Below are positions 1 through 7,997 of a DNA stretch of 52,405 nucleotides, one piece after another. How positions within the stretch are numbered: position 1 is the first letter of the stretch; every line of letters starts with the position of its first letter. The DNA lies in assembly GCA_945874755.1 (NCBI GenBank), contig CAMCHR010000007.1, forward strand, positions 1 to 52,405. Direction: 5' to 3'. The position numbers were made by a program, and so were the translations under genes. This stretch comes from Chitinophaga pinensis. Lineage in GTDB: Bacteria; Bacteroidota; Bacteroidia; Chitinophagales; Chitinophagaceae. Below the pieces are notes generated by a model. That model did not search any database and was not told the DNA's origin. It was given only the letters and a program-made list of their open reading frames with translations.

Positions 1-236
1 TAATTGACCAAACTTTCAATAAGGTGGTGAATGATGGAATAACTAACTTAAATTTGAAGGAAGTAAATCAATTCATACATGATTTGCCAGAGTTATTTAG
101 AACACCATTTAATTTATACTACGAAGGGTATAAGTACAATGAAATTGCAGATGCACTAAATGAGCCTCTAGGTACAATCAAAAGTAGAATTCACTTTGCT
201 AGAAAAATTTTAAAGCAAAAAATTCAACGATATTAA
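1..236 (+). CDS. ECF-type RNA polymerase sigma factor, C-terminal part (5' truncated by window edge)
   Basis: The reading frame is open to the left edge of the window, so this is the end of a longer gene; the GTG at 24 is only an internal codon. The visible ~78 residues are a sigma-70 region 4: an LPELFRTPFNLYYEG helix, then YNEIADALNEPLGTIKSRIHFAR, the usual helix-turn-helix that reads the -35 element, ending in a short basic tail. Region 2 lies outside the window. It stops 4 bases before the phytoene desaturase start, so it is probably the first or second gene of the carotenoid operon and a plausible regulator of it. The family call is firm; control of the crt genes is inference from position. 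Confidence 0.88.
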   Translation, partial: IDQTFNKVVNDGITNLNLKEVNQFIHDLPELFRTPFNLYYEGYKYNEIADALNEPLGTIKSRIHFARKILKQKIQRY

Positions 237-240
237 ATTC

Positions 241-1743
241 ATGTCATCGACATCAAAAAAAGTAATTGTTATTGGAGCGGGTTTTGCAGGTTTATCTACC
301 GCAAGTTTCTTAGCAAAAATGGGTTGGGACGTTACAGTTATTGAAAAGCATGATTTGCCTGGTGGTAGAGCAAGAAAATTTAAAGCAGAAGGTTTTACAT
401 TTGATATGGGTCCAAGTTGGTATTGGATGCCAGATATTTTTGAAAGGTATTTTAATTCCTTTGGAAAAAAAGTAAGTGATTACTACGCACTTAAAAGACT
501 GGATCCTTCTTACAGAGTTTATTTTGAAAAAGAAGGTTGGGATATACCAGCCAATTACACAGCAGTACAAAATTTATTAGAATCAGTTGAGCCAGGCGCT
601 GCCAAAGCATTGGATGCTTTTATGGCGGAGGCGAAATTCAAATACGATGTAGGTGTTGGAAAACTAGTTCATAATCCGGGCTTGTCATTGACAGAATTTT
701 TGGATATGGATTTAGTGAAAGGCGTTTTTAAATTAGATGTTTTTCAATCGATGAAAAAGCATGTCGCTAAATTTTTCAAACATCCATCTATCCAATCTTT
801 GATGGAATTTCCTGTGTTGTTTTTAGGTGCCTTGCCAGAAAAAACGCCAGCATTGTATAGCTTAATGAATTATGCAGATATTAAAGGGGGTACTTGGTAT
901 CCTGAATTTGGTATGTATAGTATAGTACAAGGGATGCATGATTTAGCAATTTCTTTAGGGGTACAATTTAAATTAGGAGAGGAAGTGACTTCGATCCAAG
1001 TGCAAGCTGGTAAGGCAGTTGCTGTCCATACTTTAAAAAATGCGACAGGTGAAAAGCAACAATACACCATGGACGTATTGATTGGTGCGGGAGATTATCA
1101 TCATATTGAAACTAAATTATTAGCACCTGCATGCCAATCGTATTCGGCTGCGTATTGGGATAGTAGGGTGATGGCCCCAAGTTCACTATTATTTTATGTG
1201 GGTTTGAATAAAAAATTAGAGGGTGTTTTGCACCATCAATTATTTTTTGATACCGATTTTGGTTTACATGGTCAAGAAATATATTCCGATCCAAAATGGC
1301 CTACAAGACCTTTGTTTTATGCAAGTGTCCCTTCGGTAACAGATCCAACTGTGGCACCAGAGGGTTGTGAGAATTTATTTTTATTAATCCCAATTGCAGC
1401 AGGTTTAGAAGGGGATAACGAGGAGATTCGAGATCAATATTTTGAGATGATCATTCAACGATTCGAAGAAAGGATTGGTCAGTCTATAAGAAGTTCGATT
1501 GTATATAAGCGTTCTTATGCAGTAAAAGAATTTAAAGAAGACTATCATTCATTTAGGGGCAATGCATATGGCTTAGCAAATACATTATTGCAGACAGCAA
1601 ATTTAAAGCCAAGTTGTAAAAGTAAAAAAGTAAATAACTTATATTACACTGGTCAATTAACCGTACCTGGTCCAGGCGTGCCGCCAAGTTTAATCAGTGG
1701 GGAAGTGGTGGCGAAGCTGGTTGATCAAAAACATAAAGCATAA
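241..1743 (+). CDS. crtI: Phytoene desaturase (CrtI family)
   Basis: FAD-dependent desaturase that converts phytoene to lycopene in the carotenoid pathway, acting at the inner membrane. The 500-residue length is normal for the family. The N-terminus holds the dinucleotide-binding fold VIVIGAGFAGLSTASFLAK (about residues 8-26) followed by an acidic residue (VIEKHDLPGGRA). The C-terminus has the CrtI signature region NNLYYTGQLTVPGPGVPPS and SGEVVAKLV. The ATG lies 4 bases after the sigma factor stop and the gene is followed after 6 bases by phytoene synthase, so translation is probably coupled. No second desaturase or ketolase gene is nearby, which fits a lycopene-to-zeaxanthin pathway. Confidence 0.95.
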   Translation: MSSTSKKVIVIGAGFAGLSTASFLAKMGWDVTVIEKHDLPGGRARKFKAEGFTFDMGPSWYWMPDIFERYFNSFGKKVSDYYALKRLDPSYRVYFEKEGWDIPANYTAVQNLLESVEPGAAKALDAFMAEAKFKYDVGVGKLVHNPGLSLTEFLDMDLVKGVFKLDVFQSMKKHVAKFFKHPSIQSLMEFPVLFLGALPEKTPALYSLMNYADIKGGTWYPEFGMYSIVQGMHDLAISLGVQFKLGEEVTSIQVQAGKAVAVHTLKNATGEKQQYTMDVLIGAGDYHHIETKLLAPACQSYSAAYWDSRVMAPSSLLFYVGLNKKLEGVLHHQLFFDTDFGLHGQEIYSDPKWPTRPLFYASVPSVTDPTVAPEGCENLFLLIPIAAGLEGDNEEIRDQYFEMIIQRFEERIGQSIRSSIVYKRSYAVKEFKEDYHSFRGNAYGLANTLLQTANLKPSCKSKKVNNLYYTGQLTVPGPGVPPSLISGEVVAKLVDQKHKA

Positions 1744-1749
1744 TTCAGT

Positions 1750-2592
1750 ATGTCTTCATTAACATTATACAACGAAGTCACCGCACAAAGTAGCAAGTAC
1801 ACTACTTTACTGTATAGTTCTAGTTTTTCATCCGCTATTGGACTATTGGATAAGTCACTACGTCAACCTATTTATGATATTTATGGATTTGTGCGTTTTG
1901 CAGATGAGATTGTAGATACTTTTCATGAGTATGATAAAGCATCATTACTTGCAACCTTCAAATTAGATACTTATGCTGCATTGGATAATGGAATTAGTTT
2001 AAATCCAATCTTGCATCGTTTTCAATTGACCTACAATCAATTTAAAATTGATAGGGCTCTATTAGATGCATTTTTATATAGTATGGAGATGGATCTTTCT
2101 CAGCAGTCTCATGACCAAGCAAGTTACAATCAATACATTTTTGGAAGTGCCGAAGTGGTGGGCTTAATGTGTCTTAAAATATTCTGTAATGGGGATGAAG
2201 CACAATATGAAATATTGAAACCATCGGCACAACGTTTAGGTGCTGCTTTTCAGAAAGTGAATTTTTTAAGAGATATCAAAGCAGATTTTGTGGGTATGGA
2301 GCGCATGTATTTTCCAAACTGCGATTTTGGCAATTTTAGCCTTTCAGATAAGCAACAAATAGAGGCGGATATCCAAGCAGATTTTGATGCAGCCTTAGAA
2401 GGTATCAAAGCCCTGCCGCTTCCTTGTCGTTTTGGGGTGTATGTGGCGTTCAAATATTATTATGCTTTATTTAAGAAGATTAAACAGACCAACCATGGGG
2501 CGCTACTAAGCACCAGAATTAGAATACCAGATTATGGTAAATTATTTATTGTATTCAATGCAAAAATTAGAGCAAGCTTAAATTTGTTATAG
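1750..2592 (+). CDS. crtB: Phytoene synthase (squalene/phytoene synthase family)
   Basis: Condenses two geranylgeranyl diphosphates to phytoene, the first committed carotenoid step. The protein has 280 residues. Both metal-binding aspartate motifs of the family can be seen: ADEIVD (about residues 51-56) and NFLRDIKADF (about 171-180), together with the substrate-pocket sequence YGFVRFADEIVD. It starts 6 bases after crtI and stops 28 bases before crtZ. A squalene synthase role is not supported because the neighbours are desaturase, cyclase and hydroxylase genes. Confidence 0.93.
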   Translation: MSSLTLYNEVTAQSSKYTTLLYSSSFSSAIGLLDKSLRQPIYDIYGFVRFADEIVDTFHEYDKASLLATFKLDTYAALDNGISLNPILHRFQLTYNQFKIDRALLDAFLYSMEMDLSQQSHDQASYNQYIFGSAEVVGLMCLKIFCNGDEAQYEILKPSAQRLGAAFQKVNFLRDIKADFVGMERMYFPNCDFGNFSLSDKQQIEADIQADFDAALEGIKALPLPCRFGVYVAFKYYYALFKKIKQTNHGALLSTRIRIPDYGKLFIVFNAKIRASLNLL

Positions 2593-2600
2593 TACCTTTG
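2593..2600 (+). promoter_or_regulatory. Possible internal -7 promoter element before crtZ
   Basis: TACCTTTG directly follows the crtB stop codon and matches the Bacteroidota -7 consensus TAnnTTTG. The crtZ ATG is 20 bases downstream. No convincing TTG lies at -33, so this may be weak or fortuitous. Confidence 0.35.
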
Positions 2601-2620
2601 TATTCTTAAACCTTTCTTTT

Positions 2621-3091
2621 ATGATTTTCTTAATTTCTATGTTATTGACTTTTGCCATTATGGAAGGTGTTACATGGTTAACGCATAAATATGTCATGCA
2701 TGGTTTTTTATGGTATTTACATGAAGATCATCATCAACCGACTGGCCATATTTTTGAAAAGAACGATGCATTCTTTTTGATTTTTGCGCTTCCTAGTATG
2801 GCATGTATTTTTTATGGTACTTTCAATGCCATGCCATGGTTGTCCGGTATAGGCACTGGTGTTGCCATGTATGGGTTGGCTTATTTTATTATACACGAAG
2901 TGATTATACACCAAAGAATCAAATGGTTTACAAAATCAAATAATAGATATATCAAAGCAATACGATGGGCACATAAAATGCACCATAAACATTTGGGTAA
3001 AGAAGATAGTGAGAGTTTTGGGATGCTGATTGTAGCTAAAAAATATTGGGATAAAGTTAAGCGAGATGAAATGATTCAAAACAAAGCTTAA
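2621..3091 (+). CDS. crtZ: Beta-carotene 3-hydroxylase (fatty acid hydroxylase superfamily)
   Basis: Non-heme di-iron membrane hydroxylase that converts beta-carotene to zeaxanthin through beta-cryptoxanthin. The 156-residue protein carries the histidine clusters expected of the family: H22-x4-H27 (THKYVMHG), H34-x2-HH (HEDHH, 34-38), H92-x4-H97 (HEVIIH) and H118-x2-HH (HKMHH). Hydrophobic segments lie at about 2-19, 51-70 and 74-95. The ATG was chosen because it opens the first membrane segment. It sits 4 bases before crtY. Confidence 0.93.
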   Translation: MIFLISMLLTFAIMEGVTWLTHKYVMHGFLWYLHEDHHQPTGHIFEKNDAFFLIFALPSMACIFYGTFNAMPWLSGIGTGVAMYGLAYFIIHEVIIHQRIKWFTKSNNRYIKAIRWAHKMHHKHLGKEDSESFGMLIVAKKYWDKVKRDEMIQNKA

Positions 3092-3095
3092 CGCA

Positions 3096-4232
3096 TTGAC
3101 ACTAGAAAAAAAATATGATTATATAATAGCCGGTGCAGGATGTGCCGGCTATTCTTTGTTATACCATTTATTGCAGGATCCTTTATTAAGTCAAAAAAAG
3201 ATCTTGGTGGTGGATGCCAATTTTAATAAAGGCAATGACCGCACTTGGTGTTTTTGGGAAGACAGCCTAGGGCCTTTTGAATCTATTGTTTGTAAAAAAT
3301 GGTCCAATATAGAAGTATTAAAAGGGGCGATGCAAAGATTATTGCCAACAGCACCTTTTGAATATAAAATGATTCAAGGGATTGATTTTTACCAACACAT
3401 TAGTGCTTTTGCAAAAGGCTTTGACAATGTGGAATGGGTTGCATCAAAAATATTAAGCATTGATGCAGCAGATGGTGGTGCAAGGGTCAACTGGGAAGGA
3501 GGTGCAGCCAATGCAGACTATGTATTTTCAAGTATCAACGGGGAACGCATCCAATCTAAACTTTGGCAACATTTTAAAGGCATCGTCGTTGAGTTTGATG
3601 CCCCTGTTTTTGAAGAGTCGGTTGCTAGATTAATGGATTTTAATGTACCTCAAATGGACGCTACAGCTTTCATGTATTTACTTCCTTTGACGGATAAAAA
3701 AGCATTGGTGGAGTATACCTTATTCTCTCCAACGATTTTAGAAACAGCCGAGTATGATCTTGTTTTGAGTGCATACATGGAAGAACATTATAAAGGACAA
3801 GCCTATACCATTGTACATACAGAACAAGGTGCTATCCCAATGACTACAAAAAAAATGACAACTACAATAAGTAATGTCATTTCAATAGGGACAATGGGGG
3901 ATGCAGTAAAAGCAAGTACTGGATATGCATTCCAATTTATCCAACAGCAAACACAACAATTAGTGCAACAAATAAAATTGAATCAAGCCTTGGATGCATC
4001 GGTACATTATACAAGACATCAATTTTACGATGCGGTATTATTATATATCCTTGAACACAAGAAAATGGCAGGGGATGAAATTTTTGCGCGCATTTTTAAG
4101 CAAAACGATGCAGCCACTGTATTTAAATTCTTATCCAATACATCTACCTTAATGGAGGATATCCGTATTATGCTTAGCCTACCTACCAATATTTTCCTAC
4201 CTGCGGCTATTAAAATATTATTTCGACGGTAG
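3096..4232 (+). CDS. crtY: Lycopene beta-cyclase (CrtY family)
   Basis: Cyclises lycopene to beta-carotene, the substrate of the crtZ product. It is a flavoprotein: YIIAGAGCAGYSLL (about residues 9-22) is the dinucleotide-binding motif, with an acidic end at VVDANF, and DRTWCFWED (about 48-56) is the cyclase signature. GAIPMTT and the GDAVKASTGYAF region are further CrtY signatures. The start is TTG: no ATG or GTG lies between the crtZ stop and the nucleotide-binding motif, and TTG gives a normal N-terminus 4 bases after crtZ. It closes the operon. I see no stable terminator hairpin behind it; a tRNA gene follows. Confidence 0.92.
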   Translation: MTLEKKYDYIIAGAGCAGYSLLYHLLQDPLLSQKKILVVDANFNKGNDRTWCFWEDSLGPFESIVCKKWSNIEVLKGAMQRLLPTAPFEYKMIQGIDFYQHISAFAKGFDNVEWVASKILSIDAADGGARVNWEGGAANADYVFSSINGERIQSKLWQHFKGIVVEFDAPVFEESVARLMDFNVPQMDATAFMYLLPLTDKKALVEYTLFSPTILETAEYDLVLSAYMEEHYKGQAYTIVHTEQGAIPMTTKKMTTTISNVISIGTMGDAVKASTGYAFQFIQQQTQQLVQQIKLNQALDASVHYTRHQFYDAVLLYILEHKKMAGDEIFARIFKQNDAATVFKFLSNTSTLMEDIRIMLSLPTNIFLPAAIKILFRR

Positions 4233-4274
4233 ATGGTTCTCGAAATTTGCTAGAATGCACTAATTTTATACCAT

Positions 4275-4346
4275 GGCCTTGTCGTACAATGGTTAGTACA
4301 AGCGTTTCCGAAGCGCTAAATCCCAGTTCGATCCTGGGCTTGGCTA
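4275..4346 (+). tRNA. tRNA-Arg (anticodon CCG)
   Basis: A full cloverleaf can be drawn. The acceptor strand is 4275-4281, U8 is 4282, the D stem is GTAC/GTAC (4284-4287 and 4296-4299) with GG in its loop. The anticodon stem is 4301-4305 with 4313-4317, and the 7-base loop TTCCGAA has anticodon CCG at 4308-4310. The variable loop is AAAT. The T stem CCCAG/CTGGG surrounds the loop TTCGATC. Discriminator A is at 4346 and CCA is not encoded. The acceptor stem has two U-U oppositions (positions 5-68 and 6-67) and a terminal G-U, which is unusual. The other arms are intact. Confidence 0.8.
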
Positions 4347-4415
4347 CACATAGAACTTTTATACCTATAAAATTACCAATTACAATTTCGTTGCATTTTC
4401 CGTACCTTAGGTTTC

Positions 4416-5000
4416 GTGAAAAAACTCATTGCCATATGTTGTTTTGTAGCCTTGTTTTTTTCAACAAGTAGTCTAAGCTATTTCTATAAGCTTCAGGAAA
4501 AATTACATGAGCAGGAACGCTTTGCCATTATTTATGCAGGTCAAATTCTTGAAAAAGAATATGATAGTGATGATATTACCGATTTTCATAGTGGCGATCA
4601 AATCACACTCATAGTAAAAGATAAATCCATCTTACCCGAAGGCTATCAGTGGGAGGAGAAGGGCCGTGAATTTAGTTACAAGGGGATGTTCTATGATATT
4701 GTTTCCATCAAAGAAACTTCTAAAGGCTGGGTGATTAAAGCTGCATCGGATGAAGAGGAGGCGGCTATTGTTGCGAATCAGCATAAAGTACATTCAATCA
4801 ACAAAGATTCTAACTCTAAAACTAGTTCAGAATCCTCTAAGATTAAATTGAATCTTAGTTTCGCGGTCTATGATTGCAATCAAGTTTTTGATTACAAGTA
4901 CAGCATTATTATACAAGATAAAAAAGGCTACTTTATTTATACTACGCCTGTTTTGAATCGCTATTCAGGAGAAATTACGCATCCGCCAGAAGCTGTCTAA
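4416..5000 (+). CDS. Secreted or inner-membrane-anchored protein of unknown function
   Basis: I do not recognise this 194-residue protein. It begins at a GTG with the basic-hydrophobic segment MKKLIAICCFVALFFSTSS, a signal peptide or anchor, followed by a charged stretch (KLQEKLHEQERFAIIYAGQ). The rest is soluble and rich in Lys, Glu and Ser, with a low-complexity Ser/Lys linker near residues 130-142 and a C-terminal half of beta-type composition. It lies 73 bases before a TonB receptor in the same direction, so it may belong to that uptake locus. The GTG was chosen because it gives the only plausible export signal. Confidence 0.7.
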   Translation: MKKLIAICCFVALFFSTSSLSYFYKLQEKLHEQERFAIIYAGQILEKEYDSDDITDFHSGDQITLIVKDKSILPEGYQWEEKGREFSYKGMFYDIVSIKETSKGWVIKAASDEEEAAIVANQHKVHSINKDSNSKTSSESSKIKLNLSFAVYDCNQVFDYKYSIIIQDKKGYFIYTTPVLNRYSGEITHPPEAV

Positions 5001-5073
5001 TACATAAGACAGTTCAATCAGATGGGCCATGTGCTATTTGATTGATTTTTCATTTTCATTTAAATTATATTGA

Positions 5074-7296
5074 ATGCGTTTAATATTAAGCGTACTGGTA
5101 TTTTTTAGTATGAGTTTGAATCTTTTGGCGCAATCTGATACCACGACGAAGCAATTAAAAGACGTCGTGATCTATGCCAATAAGTTTCCAACGCTTTCTA
5201 AAAATATCGTACAGCGTGTTGTTTCTTTAACCGATAAAGTATTGATTCAGCAACAAGCCAATACGGCAGATATCTTAACTGCATCTGGTCAGGTCTTTGT
5301 TCAAAAAAGCCAAGCTGGTGGTGGAAGCCCTGTGGTGAGAGGGTTTGAGGCGAGTAGGGTCTTATTGATGGTGGATGGTATTCGTATGAACAGCGCGATT
5401 TTTAGAGCGGGTCATTTACAAAATATCATTACGGTGGATAATATGATTTTGGATAGGGTTGAGATTTTGTATGGTCCAAGTTCTACCATGTATGGCAGTG
5501 ATGCATTGGGTGGGGTGGTTAATTTATTTACCAAACAACCACAATTGTTTATTTCTAATGTTATTTCAAAAAAAGCACCTTGGAAAGTGAATAGTAATCT
5601 AGTCTATCGTTACGGTAATGGGCAAAATGAAAACCGCCAACATATTGATGTTAATATCGCTAATAATAAATGGGCTTATCTCACTTCTTTTACTACTAGC
5701 AGCTTTGGCGATATGCGTCAGGGTAATAAAAGATTAGCTGCTTATCCAGATTTTGGTAAAAGATTTTTTTATGTAGCTCGTGAAAACAATACGGATGTCT
5801 TGAAAGACAATAGTGCATCTGTGAATATCCAAAAGTTTAGTGGCTATAATCAAACCGATTTATTACAAAAACTATTGTATAATCCGAATGAAAACACAGA
5901 ACATGTATTGAACATACAGCTCTCTAATTCTTCTGATATCAATCGGTATGATCGTTTAACCGAAACTAGTAATGGCTTACCTGTATTTGCTGAATGGTAT
6001 TATGGGCCACAGGTTCGTAATATGGTTAGTTATAAATTAAGTAAAGAAAAATTAAATGGTTTTTTTCAAGATCTTACCTTGAATGCCAATTACCAACAAC
6101 TAGAGGAAAGCAGAATGACTAGAAGATTTAAATCCAATAACAAGGATTACAGATTTGAGAAAGTGGATATATTTGGGTTCAATGTAGACCTCTTACACCA
6201 AGGTAATTCTAGTGAGCTACATGTAGGAGTGGAATCTTATTATAATAAAGTGGGTTCGACCGCCTATCGTAACAATATTGCTACGAATCTGCGAAGCACT
6301 ATTGCGACTAGGTATAGTGATGGACCTACAAATATGGCTAATTATGCTATTTATGCGCAACATACTCAATTTTTGAAACGAAATTGGGTGTTGAATAGTG
6401 GTTTGCGTTTGAACAATGTGCAATTGAATGCCCATTTCAAAGACACAGCACTCATGCATTTTCCATTCACAGATGCCAATCAAAACAACACTGCCATGAC
6501 GGGTAATTTAGGCATGGCTTACAATGGAGCAGATGGATTCAGATTTGCTTTTGGAGCAAGCAGTGGATTTAGGTCCCCGAATGTGGATGACTTGACAAAA
6601 GTATTTGATACTAGAACGGGTTATGTAGTAGTGCCTAATAAGGATTTAAAACCTGAGTATACATATAATACAGAATTGAATGTTTCTAAAACTACATCTA
6701 GCTATAGTATTGGCGCATCTTTGTTTTATACTTGGTTTAAAAATGCATTGGTAGTTGACAATTTTAAATGGAATAATGCAAGTGTAATCCTATACCAAGG
6801 TGTCATGAGTGATGTGTATGCCACTCAAAACAAAGCGGAGGCAGTTGTCTATGGATTGAATGTCAATGGCTCTGCGAACTTAACACCTAATACGATATTA
6901 GCAGCTACCTATACTTATACCAAAGGGAATTATGCCGATCGTAAACTCGATGGATTGAATACAGCATTGCCTTTAGACCATATCCCTCCAGCCTATGGTA
7001 GAGTGGGATTAAAGCAGGATGTAAAAAAGTTTTCTGCAGAATTATTTACTGTATTTAATGGGTGGAAGCATATAGAGGATTATAATTTAAATGGCGAGGA
7101 CAATGAAATTTATGCCACCAAGGATGGTATGCCAGCTTGGCAAATTTGGAATATCAACACCAGCTATCAGCCAACTAAAAAATTGAATCTAAGTTTTCAA
7201 ATTGAAAACATCGCCGACCTAAATTATAGATACTTCGCGAGTGGGATATCTGCTTTAGGAAGAAATTATGTAGTAAGTTGTAAATATTCTTTTTAG
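5074..7296 (+). CDS. TonB-dependent outer membrane receptor (heme/siderophore type)
   Basis: A 740-residue outer membrane receptor. The signal peptide is about residues 1-20 (ending LNLLAQ), followed by a TonB-box-like stretch (LKDVVIYANK). The plug domain follows (about 45-150) with PVVRGFEASRVLLMVDGIR and DRVEILYGPSSTMYGSDALGG, then a 22-strand barrel ending in aromatic Phe (YVVSCKYSF). The plug wording resembles hemoglobin/heme or colicin-type receptors more than SusC, because it lacks a carboxypeptidase-like N-terminal domain. The substrate cannot be read from the sequence. No hemophore or ABC importer gene lies beside it. Its stop overlaps the convergent marC-like stop by 4 bases. Confidence 0.88.
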   Translation: MRLILSVLVFFSMSLNLLAQSDTTTKQLKDVVIYANKFPTLSKNIVQRVVSLTDKVLIQQQANTADILTASGQVFVQKSQAGGGSPVVRGFEASRVLLMVDGIRMNSAIFRAGHLQNIITVDNMILDRVEILYGPSSTMYGSDALGGVVNLFTKQPQLFISNVISKKAPWKVNSNLVYRYGNGQNENRQHIDVNIANNKWAYLTSFTTSSFGDMRQGNKRLAAYPDFGKRFFYVARENNTDVLKDNSASVNIQKFSGYNQTDLLQKLLYNPNENTEHVLNIQLSNSSDINRYDRLTETSNGLPVFAEWYYGPQVRNMVSYKLSKEKLNGFFQDLTLNANYQQLEESRMTRRFKSNNKDYRFEKVDIFGFNVDLLHQGNSSELHVGVESYYNKVGSTAYRNNIATNLRSTIATRYSDGPTNMANYAIYAQHTQFLKRNWVLNSGLRLNNVQLNAHFKDTALMHFPFTDANQNNTAMTGNLGMAYNGADGFRFAFGASSGFRSPNVDDLTKVFDTRTGYVVVPNKDLKPEYTYNTELNVSKTTSSYSIGASLFYTWFKNALVVDNFKWNNASVILYQGVMSDVYATQNKAEAVVYGLNVNGSANLTPNTILAATYTYTKGNYADRKLDGLNTALPLDHIPPAYGRVGLKQDVKKFSAELFTVFNGWKHIEDYNLNGEDNEIYATKDGMPAWQIWNINTSYQPTKKLNLSFQIENIADLNYRYFASGISALGRNYVVSCKYSF

Positions 7297-7871
7297 CGTA
7301 TCAGTGCTCCAACATTGCTAGAGAATATTTTAACAGCAATAGCTATAAGAATGACACCAAAAAATTTACGAACTGCTAGTAAGCCTCCAGGCCCTAGTAA
7401 ACGCTCAATAAAATTGAGCGATTTTAAAACTGCGTATACAATAACTAAGTTGATAAGAATACCTAGTGCTATATAGAGTTCATCATAGTTAGCCTTTAAA
7501 GACATAATAGTTGTCAGGGTTCCGCTACCAGCTATAATAGGAAATGCAATAGGCACCACGGCACCTGATTGCGCATTTTTATCGCCTTTGAAAATTTCAT
7601 GGCCCAAGACCATTTCAAGTCCTAAAAGAAAAATTACAATAGATCCACCTACGGCAAATGATTTTACATCCAAGCCTAATAATTGTAAAAAAGGTTTACC
7701 TAGAAACAAAAATAATATCATTAAGCCTCCCGAAATCAGGGTCACTTTAAGCGATTTTATGGCGCCCGATTTTTCTTTCATGGCAATTAATAGTGGTATA
7801 GAGCCCACGATATCAATCACGGCGAATAATGTAAAAACGATCGTAAGTAGTTCATCTATTTTAAATCCCAT
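7293..7871 (-). CDS. MarC family (UPF0056) integral membrane protein
   Basis: A 192-residue protein with about six hydrophobic segments and the MarC-family N-terminus (LTIVFTLFAVIDIVGSIPLL) and repeat-like halves. The family was once linked to multiple antibiotic resistance in E. coli, but its transport role is unproved. It lies downstream of the cobalamin receptor on the same strand. The start codon is immediately preceded by the U-tract of a strong hairpin (7873-7906), so expression probably depends on readthrough or on a structure-controlled start. The ATG is supported by the family N-terminus; the next Met is already inside the second segment. Confidence 0.85.
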   Translation of the reverse strand: MGFKIDELLTIVFTLFAVIDIVGSIPLLIAMKEKSGAIKSLKVTLISGGLMILFLFLGKPFLQLLGLDVKSFAVGGSIVIFLLGLEMVLGHEIFKGDKNAQSGAVVPIAFPIIAGSGTLTTIMSLKANYDELYIALGILINLVIVYAVLKSLNFIERLLGPGGLLAVRKFFGVILIAIAVKIFSSNVGALIR

Positions 7872-7872
7872 A

Positions 7873-7906
7873 AAAAAAGCTTTGTATGAAGATACAAAGC
7901 TTTTTT
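7873..7906 (-). terminator. Intrinsic terminator hairpin abutting the marC-like start codon
   Basis: A 15-bp perfect inverted repeat, arms 7873-7887 and 7892-7906, with the 4-base loop GAAG. On the minus strand the GC-containing core (AGCTTTGTAT/ATACAAAGCT) is followed by seven T and then ATG of the MarC-family gene. It lies downstream of the BtuB-like gene and fits a terminator for that transcript. It is symmetric with A/T tracts, so it could act in both directions. Confidence 0.75.
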
Positions 7907-7953
7907 ATATTTATGAACGCCTTTGAATTAGTCTAAGCTTGATTAACAATAAC

Positions 7954-7984
7954 TTTTTATACCATACTTCCAAGGGTATAAAAA
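7954..7984. repeat. Perfect inverted repeat between the BtuB-like and MarC-family genes
   Basis: TTTTTATACC (7954-7963) and GGTATAAAAA (7975-7984) form a 10-bp perfect stem around an 11-base loop, 13 bases after the receptor stop. No T-tract follows on either strand, so it is not a typical terminator. It may be a processing or protein-binding site. Confidence 0.5.
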
Positions 7985-7997
7985 ATGATACATTTCA

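Noticed and set aside
4247..4471. 74-residue open frame covering the tRNA-Arg region
   Set aside because: The frame is explained by the tRNA and by the start of the exported-protein gene in another frame; it has no recognisable domain.
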